Positions 54,038 through 63,893 of a stretch of 64,000 bases of DNA are shown one piece after another. This stretch comes from Planctomycetota bacterium (GTDB lineage Bacteria; Planctomycetota; Phycisphaerae; Phycisphaerales; SM1A02): positions 1-64,000 of the forward strand of contig JACZRS010000017.1 of the NCBI GenBank assembly GCA_022574595.1. The letters run 5' to 3'. Position 1 is the stretch's first letter. Every line of letters begins with the position of its first letter. The notes under the pieces were generated by a model. It did not search any database, was not told the origin of the DNA, and worked only from the letters and a program-made list of their open reading frames with translations. Position numbers and translations under genes: made by a program.

Positions 54038-54814
54038 CTAATTATCTTCTGAACCAGTATCTTCCTTGTGGCGACTTCGCCTTTGTCTTGGACCATTCTC
54101 TCGCATTGCTCTCATGGCTCCTATTTCTACATTATCAAGCTCCCCATTACCGTTGGCGTCGTATCGTTCAAGAATCATTGATCCCCATTCTTGTTGATCA
54201 ATATCACCATCACCGTTGGCATCGTATTGCTCACGCATTTCCGTACGCCTCTTTTCCCTTTCCGTTTGCCACTTTTCTCGCCATGCGCTTTGCGCAGCCT
54301 TAGCCTTGACCATTTCATCTTCATCTAATTTGCCATTTTTGTTTTCATCGAACATCTTCAGCATTCTTTGAAAACGACCACGCCCGTGACGAGAACGACC
54401 AACACGATCAGATAGACGCCTGCACTGATCGGGAGATAGCGTTTGCAGAAAGTCATTAAATCGCTGTGATCGTTCAACACGACGCTGATTGTTCAAGTCT
54501 GTTTGTTCAACCACCATCTGGCGAATTGTAGAAAGGTCTGGCGTTTCCTTTTCAAGCTCATTTAGTAACTCTTGATCCGAAAGTGCAATACTCTCATTAA
54601 AGACGCGCATCTCTCTTCTAAGCTTGGAAAAAACTTCTCGCTGCTTGTCATCGAGCTTCAGCTCGTTACTAACAAATTCTGTAACACGGTTTGCTTCTGT
54701 AATGTCGCCGTTTGGAAATTGGCTACTTGCTTTGGCCCGCATATATCCAAATACGAAGAACACGTTAAACAAAAGTGATAGAACTAAGAGAAACCACACG
54801 ATTGAACGAGTCAT
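54038..54814 (-). CDS. Membrane-anchored Spy-like protein with three EF hands
   Basis: A 258-residue protein with an N-terminal membrane anchor (WFLLVLSLLFNVFFVFGYM). A helical CpxP/Spy-type sensor region follows (about 40-140, LKLDDKQREVFSKLRREM). Then three canonical EF-hand loops: DENKNGKLDEDE (156-167), DANGDGDIDQQE (198-209) and DANGNGELDNVE (219-230). Each has Asp or Asn at the calcium positions and Glu at position 12. A calcium-responsive envelope role is inferred. Its start overlaps the anti-sigma gene stop by four bases, so it is in the sigma operon. Confidence 0.75.
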   Translation of the reverse strand: MTRSIVWFLLVLSLLFNVFFVFGYMRAKASSQFPNGDITEANRVTEFVSNELKLDDKQREVFSKLRREMRVFNESIALSDQELLNELEKETPDLSTIRQMVVEQTDLNNQRRVERSQRFNDFLQTLSPDQCRRLSDRVGRSRHGRGRFQRMLKMFDENKNGKLDEDEMVKAKAAQSAWREKWQTEREKRRTEMREQYDANGDGDIDQQEWGSMILERYDANGNGELDNVEIGAMRAMRENGPRQRRSRHKEDTGSEDN

Positions 54815-55320
54815 TGTGAATTCTCCTTGATTAAAAGTGCAAGAAGCTCTAATTCTTGTGCATCATCTTCAAGCGATTCAAAAACCCCAAAGGACATTTC
54901 ATGCGCTAATTGGTCTGATGACATGGCTTTGGTTTTGAATCCTACTCCGGTTATGTAACCAAGCGCACAAATCCCAAGCACAGCCGCAGCTGCAAGTGGC
55001 CTAAGCGTGAATCGCATTCGACTCAAATGCCCAGCCTCCATGGGCATGGGCTTGACAAGCGACTTGGCGGCTTCAATCAATTGCTTAGGCGCAGCTTCAA
55101 TATCACTATCCATTAGAAATCTAGTCTCAGAAATAGCGATCAAACACACCGCACAACTAGCTAAATGTTCTTCTATTGATTGCTGCTGCTCAGGTGAGCA
55201 TTGATTCTCAAGATAGGCTGCCAAATCAGTTGGCTCAGGACAAACACCTCTCTCAACAGTTTCCTGCTTCAAGTAGCTGCAATAAATCTGCTCATCAGAA
55301 TTTGGAATTTGCTCTGACAT
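54811..55320 (-). CDS. Anti-sigma factor with zinc-finger (HC2) domain and membrane span
   Basis: A 169-residue protein. The N-terminal part has C27 and HLASCAVC (H52, C56, C59), the His-x3-Cys-x2-Cys zinc-binding unit of anti-sigma factors of the ZAS type. One membrane helix follows (about 107-126, LAAAAVLGICALGYITGVGF) with a short periplasmic tail. It should hold the adjacent ECF sigma factor inactive until an envelope signal arrives. It follows the sigma gene by 39 bases. Confidence 0.8.
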   Translation of the reverse strand: MSEQIPNSDEQIYCSYLKQETVERGVCPEPTDLAAYLENQCSPEQQQSIEEHLASCAVCLIAISETRFLMDSDIEAAPKQLIEAAKSLVKPMPMEAGHLSRMRFTLRPLAAAAVLGICALGYITGVGFKTKAMSSDQLAHEMSFGVFESLEDDAQELELLALLIKENSQ

Positions 55321-55359
55321 GACAATGGATCCTTTAACAATTTGGTATACGAGGCTTTC

Positions 55360-55992
55360 TTATGTGTTATCCCCACGTTTATCGCCTGTTTGTTTGATTT
55401 TATCACTTCTAAAGTGCGATCTGAGACGCTCAAGGGCTTTATGCTTGGTGCTTCTGATAGTTTGATCATCTACGCTGAGGATCATTGCTGCCTGTGAAAC
55501 TGACATTTGCTCCTCAAATAACATGTTCAGCACTAGCCTCTGACGCGCAGTAAGTAGATGAAGGGGCAAAGCCTCACTATTTGTTGATTGGGCCGCTACC
55601 GAGTCAGATCTGCCTGAACTGGCCTTGATATCGCTATCTTCCAGAGAAAATGTCTCAATTTGACGTTTTCTAAGCTGATCTATGCAGACACTTCGAGCTA
55701 CTAACGCCAGCCAAGTGCTTAACGATGCTCGTTTGGGATCGAATTGCTTGAGCAATCGATAGTCATCCTTAATTAATCTGATAAACACCTCTTGGGCTAT
55801 ATCTTCAAGGGTTCTGCCCGGGATATTGGCCGCTGAGCTGCTTAGCGTCCTCTTTACCGATGCATAGATCATGGGCGAGAATTTCTCGACAAACGCGTCC
55901 CATGCTCTTTTTTCGCCCCTGAGGCAGGGCTGAAGATCGAATTTCATTCTCTTGTTCCGACGCTCAGGCAACGAATTCATTGCTGACAGCAC
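55360..55992 (-). CDS. ECF-type RNA polymerase sigma factor
   Basis: A 210-residue protein. Region 2 is seen in TLEDIAQEVFIRLIKDDYRL and STWLALVARSVCIDQLRKR; region 4 in LTARQRLVLNMLFEEQMSVS and the helix-turn-helix following it. It carries no region 1 or 3. It probably directs transcription of its own operon and perhaps of the EF-hand peroxiredoxin gene about 250 bases away on the other strand. Possible starts are at 55992, 55980 and 55947. Confidence 0.85.
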   Translation of the reverse strand: MLSAMNSLPERRNKRMKFDLQPCLRGEKRAWDAFVEKFSPMIYASVKRTLSSSAANIPGRTLEDIAQEVFIRLIKDDYRLLKQFDPKRASLSTWLALVARSVCIDQLRKRQIETFSLEDSDIKASSGRSDSVAAQSTNSEALPLHLLTARQRLVLNMLFEEQMSVSQAAMILSVDDQTIRSTKHKALERLRSHFRSDKIKQTGDKRGDNT

Positions 55993-56240
55993 AGCTTGAT
56001 TCGGCTGGAATATGTAATAGTTTCGAGTAGTTTCTTGATTATTACTGGCTATAGCTTAGCCTCGTAATTACAAAATCATCCCAAAATAGCCTAGATGCAA
56101 AAAAACCAACTTTAGGGGATGATCGATCAATAGCAGCCGTAGAACTTCTCGACGGTATTATCATGCACTAAATGCGAGGAGTGCCTCGTGAGCCACAGCT
56201 AGCGTGGCACCTCTTAATTTAATTCAGGAGACAGCAAGTA

Positions 56241-57209
56241 ATGAATTTCAAACCCAAAACTCTCATGATCGCCTCCCTGGTCGTGGTATTGACCGCAATG
56301 AGTACTACCACCTGGGCGCAGACAGTAGGCGAAAAATCCGATCGTCAACAAAAGAGTAAGCAACAAGAACGCCAAAGACCACAAAAGCAGCGAGCAATGA
56401 AAAGTGCAAAAATCGGGCAACCCGCGCCCAATTTCAGGCTCAAAGATTCCAGTGGCAAGAATTATTCTCTTGCAGATTACAAAGGAAAGATAGTAGTCCT
56501 TCAATGGATTAGCCCAATTTGCCCTGTTTGTGTTAAAGTGAATGAAACAGGCGTCACCGGTGATATGCTCAAGACCATTAAGGGTATAGATGGCGATGTC
56601 GTACATCTGACAATTCACAGCAATGATGGAGCAAAGATCGCTAAAAGTGCTGAGTACCTTAAGAAGTATGACATAAAGTCACCTGCGCTTGATGACACTT
56701 CTGGAAGAGTCGGCCGAATGTACGGCGCCAAAACTACTCCGCATATGTTCGTCATTGATAAGAAAGGTATCTTGCGCTACTCGGGCGCAATTGATGATGA
56801 CCAAGCAAGAAGGAAAGGTTCAGATGCAACCAACTACGTAGTAAACGCAATCCAACTAATCGTAGCCAACGAAACTGTTACCCCAGATACGACAAAGTCA
56901 TATGGTTGCAAAATCAATTATGCAAAAGGTCGCGATTCTAAAGGAGGACGTGATGCAGGCGGGCGCAGAGGAAGCCGCGCACAGTGGCTCACTAGATACG
57001 ATACCAACGAAGATGGCAGTCTTGACGCTAAGGAATTAGAAGCAATTCCTGAAGAACAACGCAACAGAATGCTTGAACGTTTTGATGCAAACAAGGATGG
57101 CACGATCGATAAAGAGGAAATCAAAGCAGCAATGCAACGTCGAGGTAGTAGAGAAGGCAGGGGCGAGCGTGGAGGTAGACGCGGCGGCAGAGGTGGTGAT
57201 GGCGGCTAA
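56241..57209 (+). CDS. Exported peroxiredoxin/thioredoxin-fold protein with two EF hands and RG tail
   Basis: A 322-residue protein. The signal peptide is LMIASLVVVLTAMSTTTWAQ, followed by a basic Q/K/R linker. A redoxin domain of the AhpC/TSA type (about 56-225) has ICPVC (C94, C97), TTPHMFVIDKKG with cis-Pro167, and YGCKINY. Two EF-hand loops follow, DTNEDGSLDAKE (254-265) and DANKDGTIDKEE (282-293), and an RG-rich end. AGGAGA precedes the ATG. It lies divergent from the sigma operon and shares the EF-hand and RG-tail design with its products, which suggests a common envelope stress response. Confidence 0.8.
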   Translation: MNFKPKTLMIASLVVVLTAMSTTTWAQTVGEKSDRQQKSKQQERQRPQKQRAMKSAKIGQPAPNFRLKDSSGKNYSLADYKGKIVVLQWISPICPVCVKVNETGVTGDMLKTIKGIDGDVVHLTIHSNDGAKIAKSAEYLKKYDIKSPALDDTSGRVGRMYGAKTTPHMFVIDKKGILRYSGAIDDDQARRKGSDATNYVVNAIQLIVANETVTPDTTKSYGCKINYAKGRDSKGGRDAGGRRGSRAQWLTRYDTNEDGSLDAKELEAIPEEQRNRMLERFDANKDGTIDKEEIKAAMQRRGSREGRGERGGRRGGRGGDGG

Positions 57210-57317
57210 TGCATCATTGCTAGTTTGTTAACCTTATTGGGTTATAACGAGTTCGCTTCAAATTGATTTTAATACATACAGGCACTTCTTGTGAAGTGCT
57301 TGTTTCTTGTACACCTA

Positions 57318-57339
57318 CGTGGTCACTGAAGTGACCACG
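57318..57339. repeat. Perfect 10-bp-arm palindrome between convergent genes
   Basis: CGTGGTCACT and AGTGACCACG are separated by GA, just beyond the obg stop. There is no T run on either strand, so a Rho-independent terminator is doubtful. It may be another small dispersed palindrome, or a stabilising 3' hairpin. Confidence 0.55.
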
Positions 57340-57341
57340 CC

Positions 57342-58370
<1,029 letters not shown>

Positions 58371-58451
58371 TTAAGTAGGGATGAGGTAAGAGAATAGGAG
58401 TGGAGGAATAGCGTACGCCAATACTTCGATTAGATGCGACGAGGGAGAATA

Positions 58452-58739
58452 TTACTTTGCCTTAGCGGCTGCAACAGCGTTATACGCAGGAACCGCGGGA
58501 TCGGAAGGGATCAGATCAATGAAGCGACCTCTAAAACGTACGGTTCCATGACTGATTGCGTAGAGCGTGTCATCCTTGCCGCGTCTTACGAGGTGACCTG
58601 GCTTAAAGTGAGTACCACGTTGGCGCACGATTATTGAGCCATGCTTGGCAATCTCACCGCCATAAAGCTTGACTCCAAGGTATTGGGGGTTGGAATCCCG
58701 TCCGTTGCGGGTCGAACCTTGTCCTTTTTTATGGGCCAT
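58452..58739 (-). CDS. rpmA: 50S ribosomal protein L27
   Basis: A 95-residue protein. It starts [18 protein letters not shown], so there is no N-terminal cleavage propeptide and the basic tail that reaches the peptidyl-transferase centre is ready. [20 protein letters not shown] and [14 protein letters not shown] are family marks. It lies 84 bases upstream of obg. The expected partner rplU is not upstream; a hypothetical exported-protein gene is there instead. Confidence 0.96.
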   Translation of the reverse strand: MAHKKGQGSTRNGRDSNPQYLGVKLYGGEIAKHGSIIVRQRGTHFKPGHLVRRGKDDTLYAISHGTVRFRGRFIDLIPSDPAVPAYNAVAAAKAK

Positions 58740-58835
58740 TGAAGTACTCCAAATCCAGAATAATCAAGGCTGGGACGTATCAGTAGAAAAGGTACGGCTC
58801 AGCCTCAGTTTAGGATCGAAAAGTCTAGCCTGGGG

Positions 58836-59462
58836 TTATCTAAGAATCCACTCCTGGCGTACAAGCTCAGCTGGCTTAGATCCACGTGCCAAAGCATCTC
58901 CACGGATGAGATAGTCTCGCTGAAGTGTTTTGCGGAGCAGCACATCCTCATTTGTTACAGGATTGGTGATTCGAGCGGTTTCGCCACTGATACCCGCTAC
59001 AAATAGCGAAATCTCATTGATATCTGTGCTCTTGGCGGGCCAAACCGCAATTCCCTCTTTGGCGTGCTCTTTGCCATGGTGGATATCGCCAATTATCTCA
59101 TTTTGAGTTTCAAGCAATTCATTACCCAACAGATCATCAATTGCGTCAACCACTCGTGCAGGGACGTCTCGGCCTGAGTTCATAATCTCGCCTGCATCCG
59201 TAAAAAGAGTCAAACTAGGTGCCCAAACCTGATCACGGCCAGTTCGGTTGGTGATCTTGTAGGTGAAATACCAATATACATCTGAGTCACTAGCTGAATC
59301 GACATATAGGCGAAGTGGCCCTGGTTCGAAAGCCAGCTCCCATCTGTAAGGCACCGCAGCAGGTGTTGGATAAGCTACAAGGCTAGTGGCGATGGAAAGT
59401 ACAGTCAGGCTGGTCGCAGCCAAAACAACGGTTCTTAGTCGAATATCACGTAAAAGGTGCAT
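58836..59462 (-). CDS. Exported hypothetical protein
   Basis: A 208-residue protein. ATG 59462 is preferred because GGAGAGG lies upstream, and it gives a signal peptide (VVLAATSLTVLSIATSLVA). The mature part has a beta-type segment (WELAFEPGPLRLYVDSASD, YWYFTYKITNRTGRD) resembling an immunoglobulin-like or DUF-type domain, then helices. Function unknown. It is upstream of rpmA in the same direction. Confidence 0.55.
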   Translation of the reverse strand: MHLLRDIRLRTVVLAATSLTVLSIATSLVAYPTPAAVPYRWELAFEPGPLRLYVDSASDSDVYWYFTYKITNRTGRDQVWAPSLTLFTDAGEIMNSGRDVPARVVDAIDDLLGNELLETQNEIIGDIHHGKEHAKEGIAVWPAKSTDINEISLFVAGISGETARITNPVTNEDVLLRKTLQRDYLIRGDALARGSKPAELVRQEWILR

Positions 59463-59534
59463 AGAGCCTCTCCGCACAGTAAACATTACAAGCTATTGTA
59501 AGGTACAACCCTTTTAGGTCAATGGTCCACTTTA

Positions 59535-60515
59535 ATGACAGTTTCGCAAACTAACCCAGGCCAGTTGCATTCAGACGATGCCCAGCCGCCCGATTCGATC
59601 ATCCAGATCGACCTAAATCACCAGATAGAGGCTATTGAGAGGTTGGTTGCCACCGGATCGATCAATGATCGTGCTAACGCCCAGCGGTTTATCCATTATG
59701 CCAAGACCAACGAAATAACCCTGGATTCTATGTGGGGGAGGCTTGGGGCGCGTGGCAAGATCATTCATACGGTTCTTGCGGTCCCAAATGCAGGTAGAAC
59801 AGCCATGCTCTTTGCAAGTCATCCCCATTCACAAGATGATGTTATATCGCTTGGTGGGTTATTGGATTATGTGGCTAAGCAGCTTGTAAAAATAGACATA
59901 CATTTAGCTCAGATCCTGCTGGAACCAAAGGAAACTCTTGAACAGCAAGCCACCATGGCGGGTGGATTTGAAAAACTTGCCACGCTCACATACTTGCAGC
60001 GTCCCATATCCAAACGCACAATACCTCCAGAGCCGATTTGGCCTCAGGGCGTGACCGTAGAGCAATACCGCAATGAGATTCGCGATGATGTACTCGCAGC
60101 AGTTCTAGCGAGTTATGAACAAACCTTAGATTGTCCGGGACTGTTTGGGCTTCGTGAACCCAATGATATCCTTGCGGGACATCAGGCAAGCGGCAAATTC
60201 GACCCTTTGCTATGGACTTTGCTGCGCCTTGATGGGAAACCTTCTGGAGTAGTGCTGCTTAATCCATTTCCTAAACAAAGATCTGTAGAACTTGTGTACA
60301 TCGGCTTAGCGCCGATTGCGCGCGGCAAAAGTCTTGGTAAACAACTACTTCGACATGCACTGCGCTTGCTTGATCCAAAGCGCACACGCACCATGACCTT
60401 AGCCGTCGATGATGTTAACACGCCTGCGTTAGATATGTACAAAGCAGAAGGCTTTGAATCCCAACTCAAACGCATCGCATTTATACGATCTCTTCGAACA
60501 GAATCCAGAAAATAA
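59535..60515 (+). CDS. GNAT-family N-acetyltransferase
   Basis: A 326-residue protein with two acetyltransferase-like halves, the second typical: VELVYIGLAPIARGKSLGK (beta-4 and the acetyl-CoA P-loop), LLRHALRLLDPK, and LAVDDVNTPALDMYKAEGF. The first half (LGARGKIIHTVLAVPNAGRT) is degenerate. This layout resembles MshD-like double GNAT proteins. The substrate is unknown. dnaA lies about 240 bases downstream. Confidence 0.8.
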   Translation: MTVSQTNPGQLHSDDAQPPDSIIQIDLNHQIEAIERLVATGSINDRANAQRFIHYAKTNEITLDSMWGRLGARGKIIHTVLAVPNAGRTAMLFASHPHSQDDVISLGGLLDYVAKQLVKIDIHLAQILLEPKETLEQQATMAGGFEKLATLTYLQRPISKRTIPPEPIWPQGVTVEQYRNEIRDDVLAAVLASYEQTLDCPGLFGLREPNDILAGHQASGKFDPLLWTLLRLDGKPSGVVLLNPFPKQRSVELVYIGLAPIARGKSLGKQLLRHALRLLDPKRTRTMTLAVDDVNTPALDMYKAEGFESQLKRIAFIRSLRTESRK

Positions 60516-60601
60516 AGATCGCTTGAGCAAGTCTACTTCTTGCGACCAACTATTATAAGTGCGCGCTCGCAGCAAGTGCAATAACCATCAGCGCTTGAGA
60601 G

Positions 60602-60643
60602 CTTATCCACGACACACTGACAAAATCATGCACCATGGTGGAC
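60602..60643. other. Two DnaA-box-like sites upstream of dnaA (weak origin candidate)
   Basis: TTATCCACG near 60603 differs from the DnaA box TTATCCACA by one base, and the reverse strand near 60635-60643 carries TTGTCCACC (two changes). A run of T follows (ATTTTTTTTTCG). Two weak boxes are not enough to call oriC, and planctomycete origins are not always beside dnaA. They may instead autoregulate dnaA. Confidence 0.25.
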
Positions 60644-60758
60644 AAGATTTTTTTTTCGTTACATACCTTGATGCTGCTTGCACTTGAGTGAAAGTTGATT
60701 AGTGAAATGCTTTTTGGCCCTTGTAAAAATGCGCAAACAACCTTAATCTCAATGCTCG

Positions 60759-62258
60759 ATGATCAAGCAAGAACTTATTGCCACAGAGAGAGATGATGCA
60801 GTGTCCCAAAGTGTTTGCACACAATCAGATAGTGATGTTCTTAAACAGGATTTAGTAAATAGAATCGGATCACATAAGTTTGAAATGTGGTTCGGCCAGA
60901 CTGCTAAGCTTGACGCTAATGGAACAACCCTGGTAGTTACTTCCAGCAATCAGTTCGTAGCGGACTGGATTGAAGGTCACTTCTTAAATGATCTTAAGGC
61001 AACTGCGCGCAACGTTCTTGGCCAAAACGCTACTGTTGAGCAAAAAATTGATTCTCAGATTTTTAGTTCAGACTCTGAGCTGGCGGACACTAAACACAAT
61101 ATAAAGTCCGCAAACAAGGGGACACCACAACCCACAGCACAGCTTGCAACTCGCCACAACTCTGCGCGTGCAAGTCGAGGACCGGCCAGGAAGCGACTGG
61201 AGGATTTCGTAGTAGGACCATCCAATGAATTGGCATACTGCGCAGCAAAACGCATTGCTGAGGAACGATCGGTACCACAGGTCTCGCCGCTATTTATTCA
61301 TGGCGAATGTGGCGTAGGGAAAACTCATCTGCTTCAAGGCAGTGCTATAAGATTTGCTAGTCGCAAAGGGCCTAGCTCGTTTCGATATGTGACCGCAGAA
61401 CAATTCACAAACGAATACATAACTGCGGTGCGAACTAATAAGCTGGATCGATTCCGCAAAAGTATGCGCTCATTGGATTTGCTGGCTATTGATGATGTTC
61501 ACTTTCTTTCTAACAAGACCGCAACACAAAACGAGTTTCTCTATACCCTTGATGCGATGAATCTTGCTGGATCCAGGGTGGTAATGGCATCGGATGAACA
61601 TCCTCATCAAATGCGCTTTAACACCGCACTTATCAGCAGATTCGTAGCGGGAATGGTTGTGGAAATTCAGCAGCCGGACCGCCAAACCAGATTGGAGCTG
61701 ACAAAGCGACTGGCAGCTTCAAGGGGAATGACTCTCACTGATGCAGCATCTCAGGCGATCGTAAGCCGATGTATTAGCTCTGTAAGAGAGATCCAAGGCG
61801 CCATCAACAAGCTTGCTGCTATTCGAACTCTGCGTGAATCGCAGGGCGACTCCAATGAAATTGGTACGCTTCTAATTGAACAGCTTTTTAGTGATAGCGC
61901 TTGGCGGCCAAGCACTCCGCTGAGGCTATCAACCGTTATAGAGGTCATATGTGAAAGATTAGGAGTGAATCGTGCAGATCTTTTAGGATCTGGCAGACAC
62001 CAGCGAGTTGTGCTTGCTAGAGGGCTGGTTGCACATCTTGGTCGATCCATGACTACACTCAGCTATCCTGAAATCGCCCACGAACTTGGCAGGCGACATC
62101 ATTCGACTGTCCATACAGCTGCCAAAAGGGTTTTAAGCCAGCTTAAAGGTCAAAAACGTATTGATCTCACAAGCGTAGGCTTACAAGCCAAGACAACACT
62201 AGCTGAACTTGTTGATGAGCTAAAACAGCAGATCATTCGCTCAGCTTCTAAAGCCTAA
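60759..62258 (+). CDS. dnaA: Chromosomal replication initiator protein DnaA
   Basis: A 499-residue protein. Domain I starts near residue 30 (DLVNRIGSHKFEMWFGQ) after a short extra N terminus. Domain II is a polar linker. Domain III (AAA+) has Walker A HGECGVGKTH near 180-189 and Walker B LLAIDDVHFL. Domain IV carries the DnaA signature around LGRRHHSTVHTAAKRV. It binds DnaA boxes and opens the origin. It is larger than the norm by about 40 residues, mainly in the linker. Confidence 0.95.
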   Translation: MIKQELIATERDDAVSQSVCTQSDSDVLKQDLVNRIGSHKFEMWFGQTAKLDANGTTLVVTSSNQFVADWIEGHFLNDLKATARNVLGQNATVEQKIDSQIFSSDSELADTKHNIKSANKGTPQPTAQLATRHNSARASRGPARKRLEDFVVGPSNELAYCAAKRIAEERSVPQVSPLFIHGECGVGKTHLLQGSAIRFASRKGPSSFRYVTAEQFTNEYITAVRTNKLDRFRKSMRSLDLLAIDDVHFLSNKTATQNEFLYTLDAMNLAGSRVVMASDEHPHQMRFNTALISRFVAGMVVEIQQPDRQTRLELTKRLAASRGMTLTDAASQAIVSRCISSVREIQGAINKLAAIRTLRESQGDSNEIGTLLIEQLFSDSAWRPSTPLRLSTVIEVICERLGVNRADLLGSGRHQRVVLARGLVAHLGRSMTTLSYPEIAHELGRRHHSTVHTAAKRVLSQLKGQKRIDLTSVGLQAKTTLAELVDELKQQIIRSASKA

Positions 62259-62446
62259 TGCATCAACTTACAGCTATGCAGAGTACTTTATAGTCTCTGA
62301 AATTGGCGCTTTGTTAGTAAAGCGCGGTTTCAGGATACTGCCAAGGCTACGATCCGCTACACTGCACACATGCGCGCAACCTGCTGTTTGCTTCTTGACC
62401 TAAGTGTGGTCGCTAATTTCTTCGCTTACACTTGAGTAAACTAACT

Positions 62447-63628
62447 ATGCGAAGTTATAACTCGACTGATTCCATACCACTCGCTCAGCCAGACATAACA
62501 GAGGCTGAAGTCCGTTGCGTAGTAGATACCCTTAGAAGCGGCAGACTTAGTATTGGACCGCGCCTTGAAGAATTCGAACGACTAATTGCTTTGCGAATTG
62601 GTCGTCAACATGCGGTTGGGGTTAGTTCAGGAACCGCAGGCTTGCATCTTGCACTTCTGGCTCTGGGTATTGGTGAAGGTGATGAAGTCATAACCCCAGC
62701 CTTTAGCTTCGCTGCCTCCGCCAACTGTATTTTATACGTTGGCGCCAAACCTGTATTTATAGATTGTGATCCACGTTCACTTAATATGCGCCCAAATGAT
62801 GTTGAAAAACACATCACAGAAAAAACCAAAGCAATTATCGGCGTCGAAGTCTTTGGTAATCCCATGGGGATGGACCGACTTGCAGCTATTTCAAGCAAAT
62901 ACGAATTACCACTTGTCGAAGATTGCTGCGAAGGCTTGGGCGGGCGACATAATGATGAGCCAATAGGTAGATATGGAAGAGTCGGCGTATTTGGATTCTA
63001 CCCCAACAAGCAAATCACAACCGGTGAAGGCGGGATGATAGTTACGGATGATGATCGAATTGCTCAAAGATGTAGATCACTTCGTAATCAAGGTCGCTCT
63101 GCTTCAACAACACAAGATGGACCCGGATTAGGAGGATCTTGGCTAGCTCACGAGAGACTCGGATACAACTACCGCCTAAGCGAAATTCATGCAGCGCTGG
63201 GCTGCGCCCAGATGCGACGCCTGGATGAACTGATTGAAGCCAGACAGCGCGTCGCAGCAGCTTACACACGCAGGCTTATGGGCAACACGGATATTATTCT
63301 TCCAACGATTGAACCAGACACTTTTATGAGTTGGTTCGTTTATGTGATTCGCTTGTCAGATCGCTTCACAGCTGATGATCGCAACACAATCATCGAAGGC
63401 CTGCGCCGCCACGATGTAGGAGCAGCAGACTACTTCCCCCCTATTCCTCTGCTACCATACTTCCAGCAACAGTTCGGCTACAAGCCCGGCGATTTCCCAA
63501 TTGCTGAATCAGTAAGCCATCGCACAATTGCATTACCATTTTTTTCAACAATAACCGATCGCGAAATAGATCTGGTTTGCCAAACACTGGAATTGATGAT
63601 GACGCGCATTGCCTTTGCGCGAAGCTAA
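62447..63628 (+). CDS. DegT/DnrJ/EryC1/StrS-family PLP aminotransferase
   Basis: A 393-residue sugar aminotransferase-type protein. VGVSSGTAGLHLALLALG binds the PLP phosphate, VITPAFSFAASANCI is the family strand, VEDCCEGLGG holds the Asp that pairs with the pyridine nitrogen, and FYPNKQITTGEGG contains the Schiff-base lysine (about residue 188). Such enzymes make amino sugars for lipopolysaccharide, glycans or secondary metabolites. ATG at 62447 is preferred over a TTG five codons earlier; the call is uncertain. It converges with flbD, the two stops overlapping. Confidence 0.9.
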   Translation: MRSYNSTDSIPLAQPDITEAEVRCVVDTLRSGRLSIGPRLEEFERLIALRIGRQHAVGVSSGTAGLHLALLALGIGEGDEVITPAFSFAASANCILYVGAKPVFIDCDPRSLNMRPNDVEKHITEKTKAIIGVEVFGNPMGMDRLAAISSKYELPLVEDCCEGLGGRHNDEPIGRYGRVGVFGFYPNKQITTGEGGMIVTDDDRIAQRCRSLRNQGRSASTTQDGPGLGGSWLAHERLGYNYRLSEIHAALGCAQMRRLDELIEARQRVAAAYTRRLMGNTDIILPTIEPDTFMSWFVYVIRLSDRFTADDRNTIIEGLRRHDVGAADYFPPIPLLPYFQQQFGYKPGDFPIAESVSHRTIALPFFSTITDREIDLVCQTLELMMTRIAFARS

Positions 63629-63822
63629 GAAGGCGGCATAAGTGTTCGCATACTTCGGCCGTATTCGATCGCCCGTTCCACTATCTCATTCATGGTTTCT
63701 TTTACGATTATGTGATCCCCGTTGATTAAAGTAATTGTTGCATCGGGATTTTCCTCGATGCTGCGAATAAGTTCCGCATTAACCACCATAGGCTTACCAT
63801 TTAATCGGGTGACAAGAATCAT
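63625..63822 (-). CDS. flbD: FlbD-family flagellar protein
   Basis: A 65-residue protein, the normal length for the family. MILVTRLNGKPMVVNAELI and IEENPDATITLINGDHIIV are the family hallmarks, and the C-terminal helix IVERAIEYGRSMRTLM is typical. These small proteins, known in B. subtilis as SwrD/FlbD, promote flagellar motor torque or assembly. Its start is 16 bases from the palindrome of the second repeat family. The reading frame could be extended upstream but the added residues do not fit the family. Confidence 0.85.
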   Translation of the reverse strand: MILVTRLNGKPMVVNAELIRSIEENPDATITLINGDHIIVKETMNEIVERAIEYGRSMRTLMPPS

Positions 63823-63837
63823 GACATCAAGTTTAGC

Positions 63838-63893
63838 CGTAGGGCTTGACCCTACGCGGTATGGAAGAAGGCACTTGGCACTAGGCACTAGGT
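63838..63893. repeat. Palindrome (GGGTCAAGCCC core) and heptamer repeats upstream of flbD
   Basis: On the minus strand, heptamers of CTAGTGC type (63870-63893) precede a stem CGTAGGG/CCCTACG with TCAAG loop (63838-63856) and GGCTAAAC. This is the same pair of modules as at 22698-22752, in the opposite order relative to each other. The stem arms differ from the first copy with pairing kept. Confidence 0.75.

Noticed and set aside
56177-56213. Hairpin-like sequence upstream of the EF-hand peroxiredoxin gene
   Set aside because: GTGCC/GGCAC and GCCAC/GTGGC arms compete with each other and the structure is imperfect; too weak to list as a feature.
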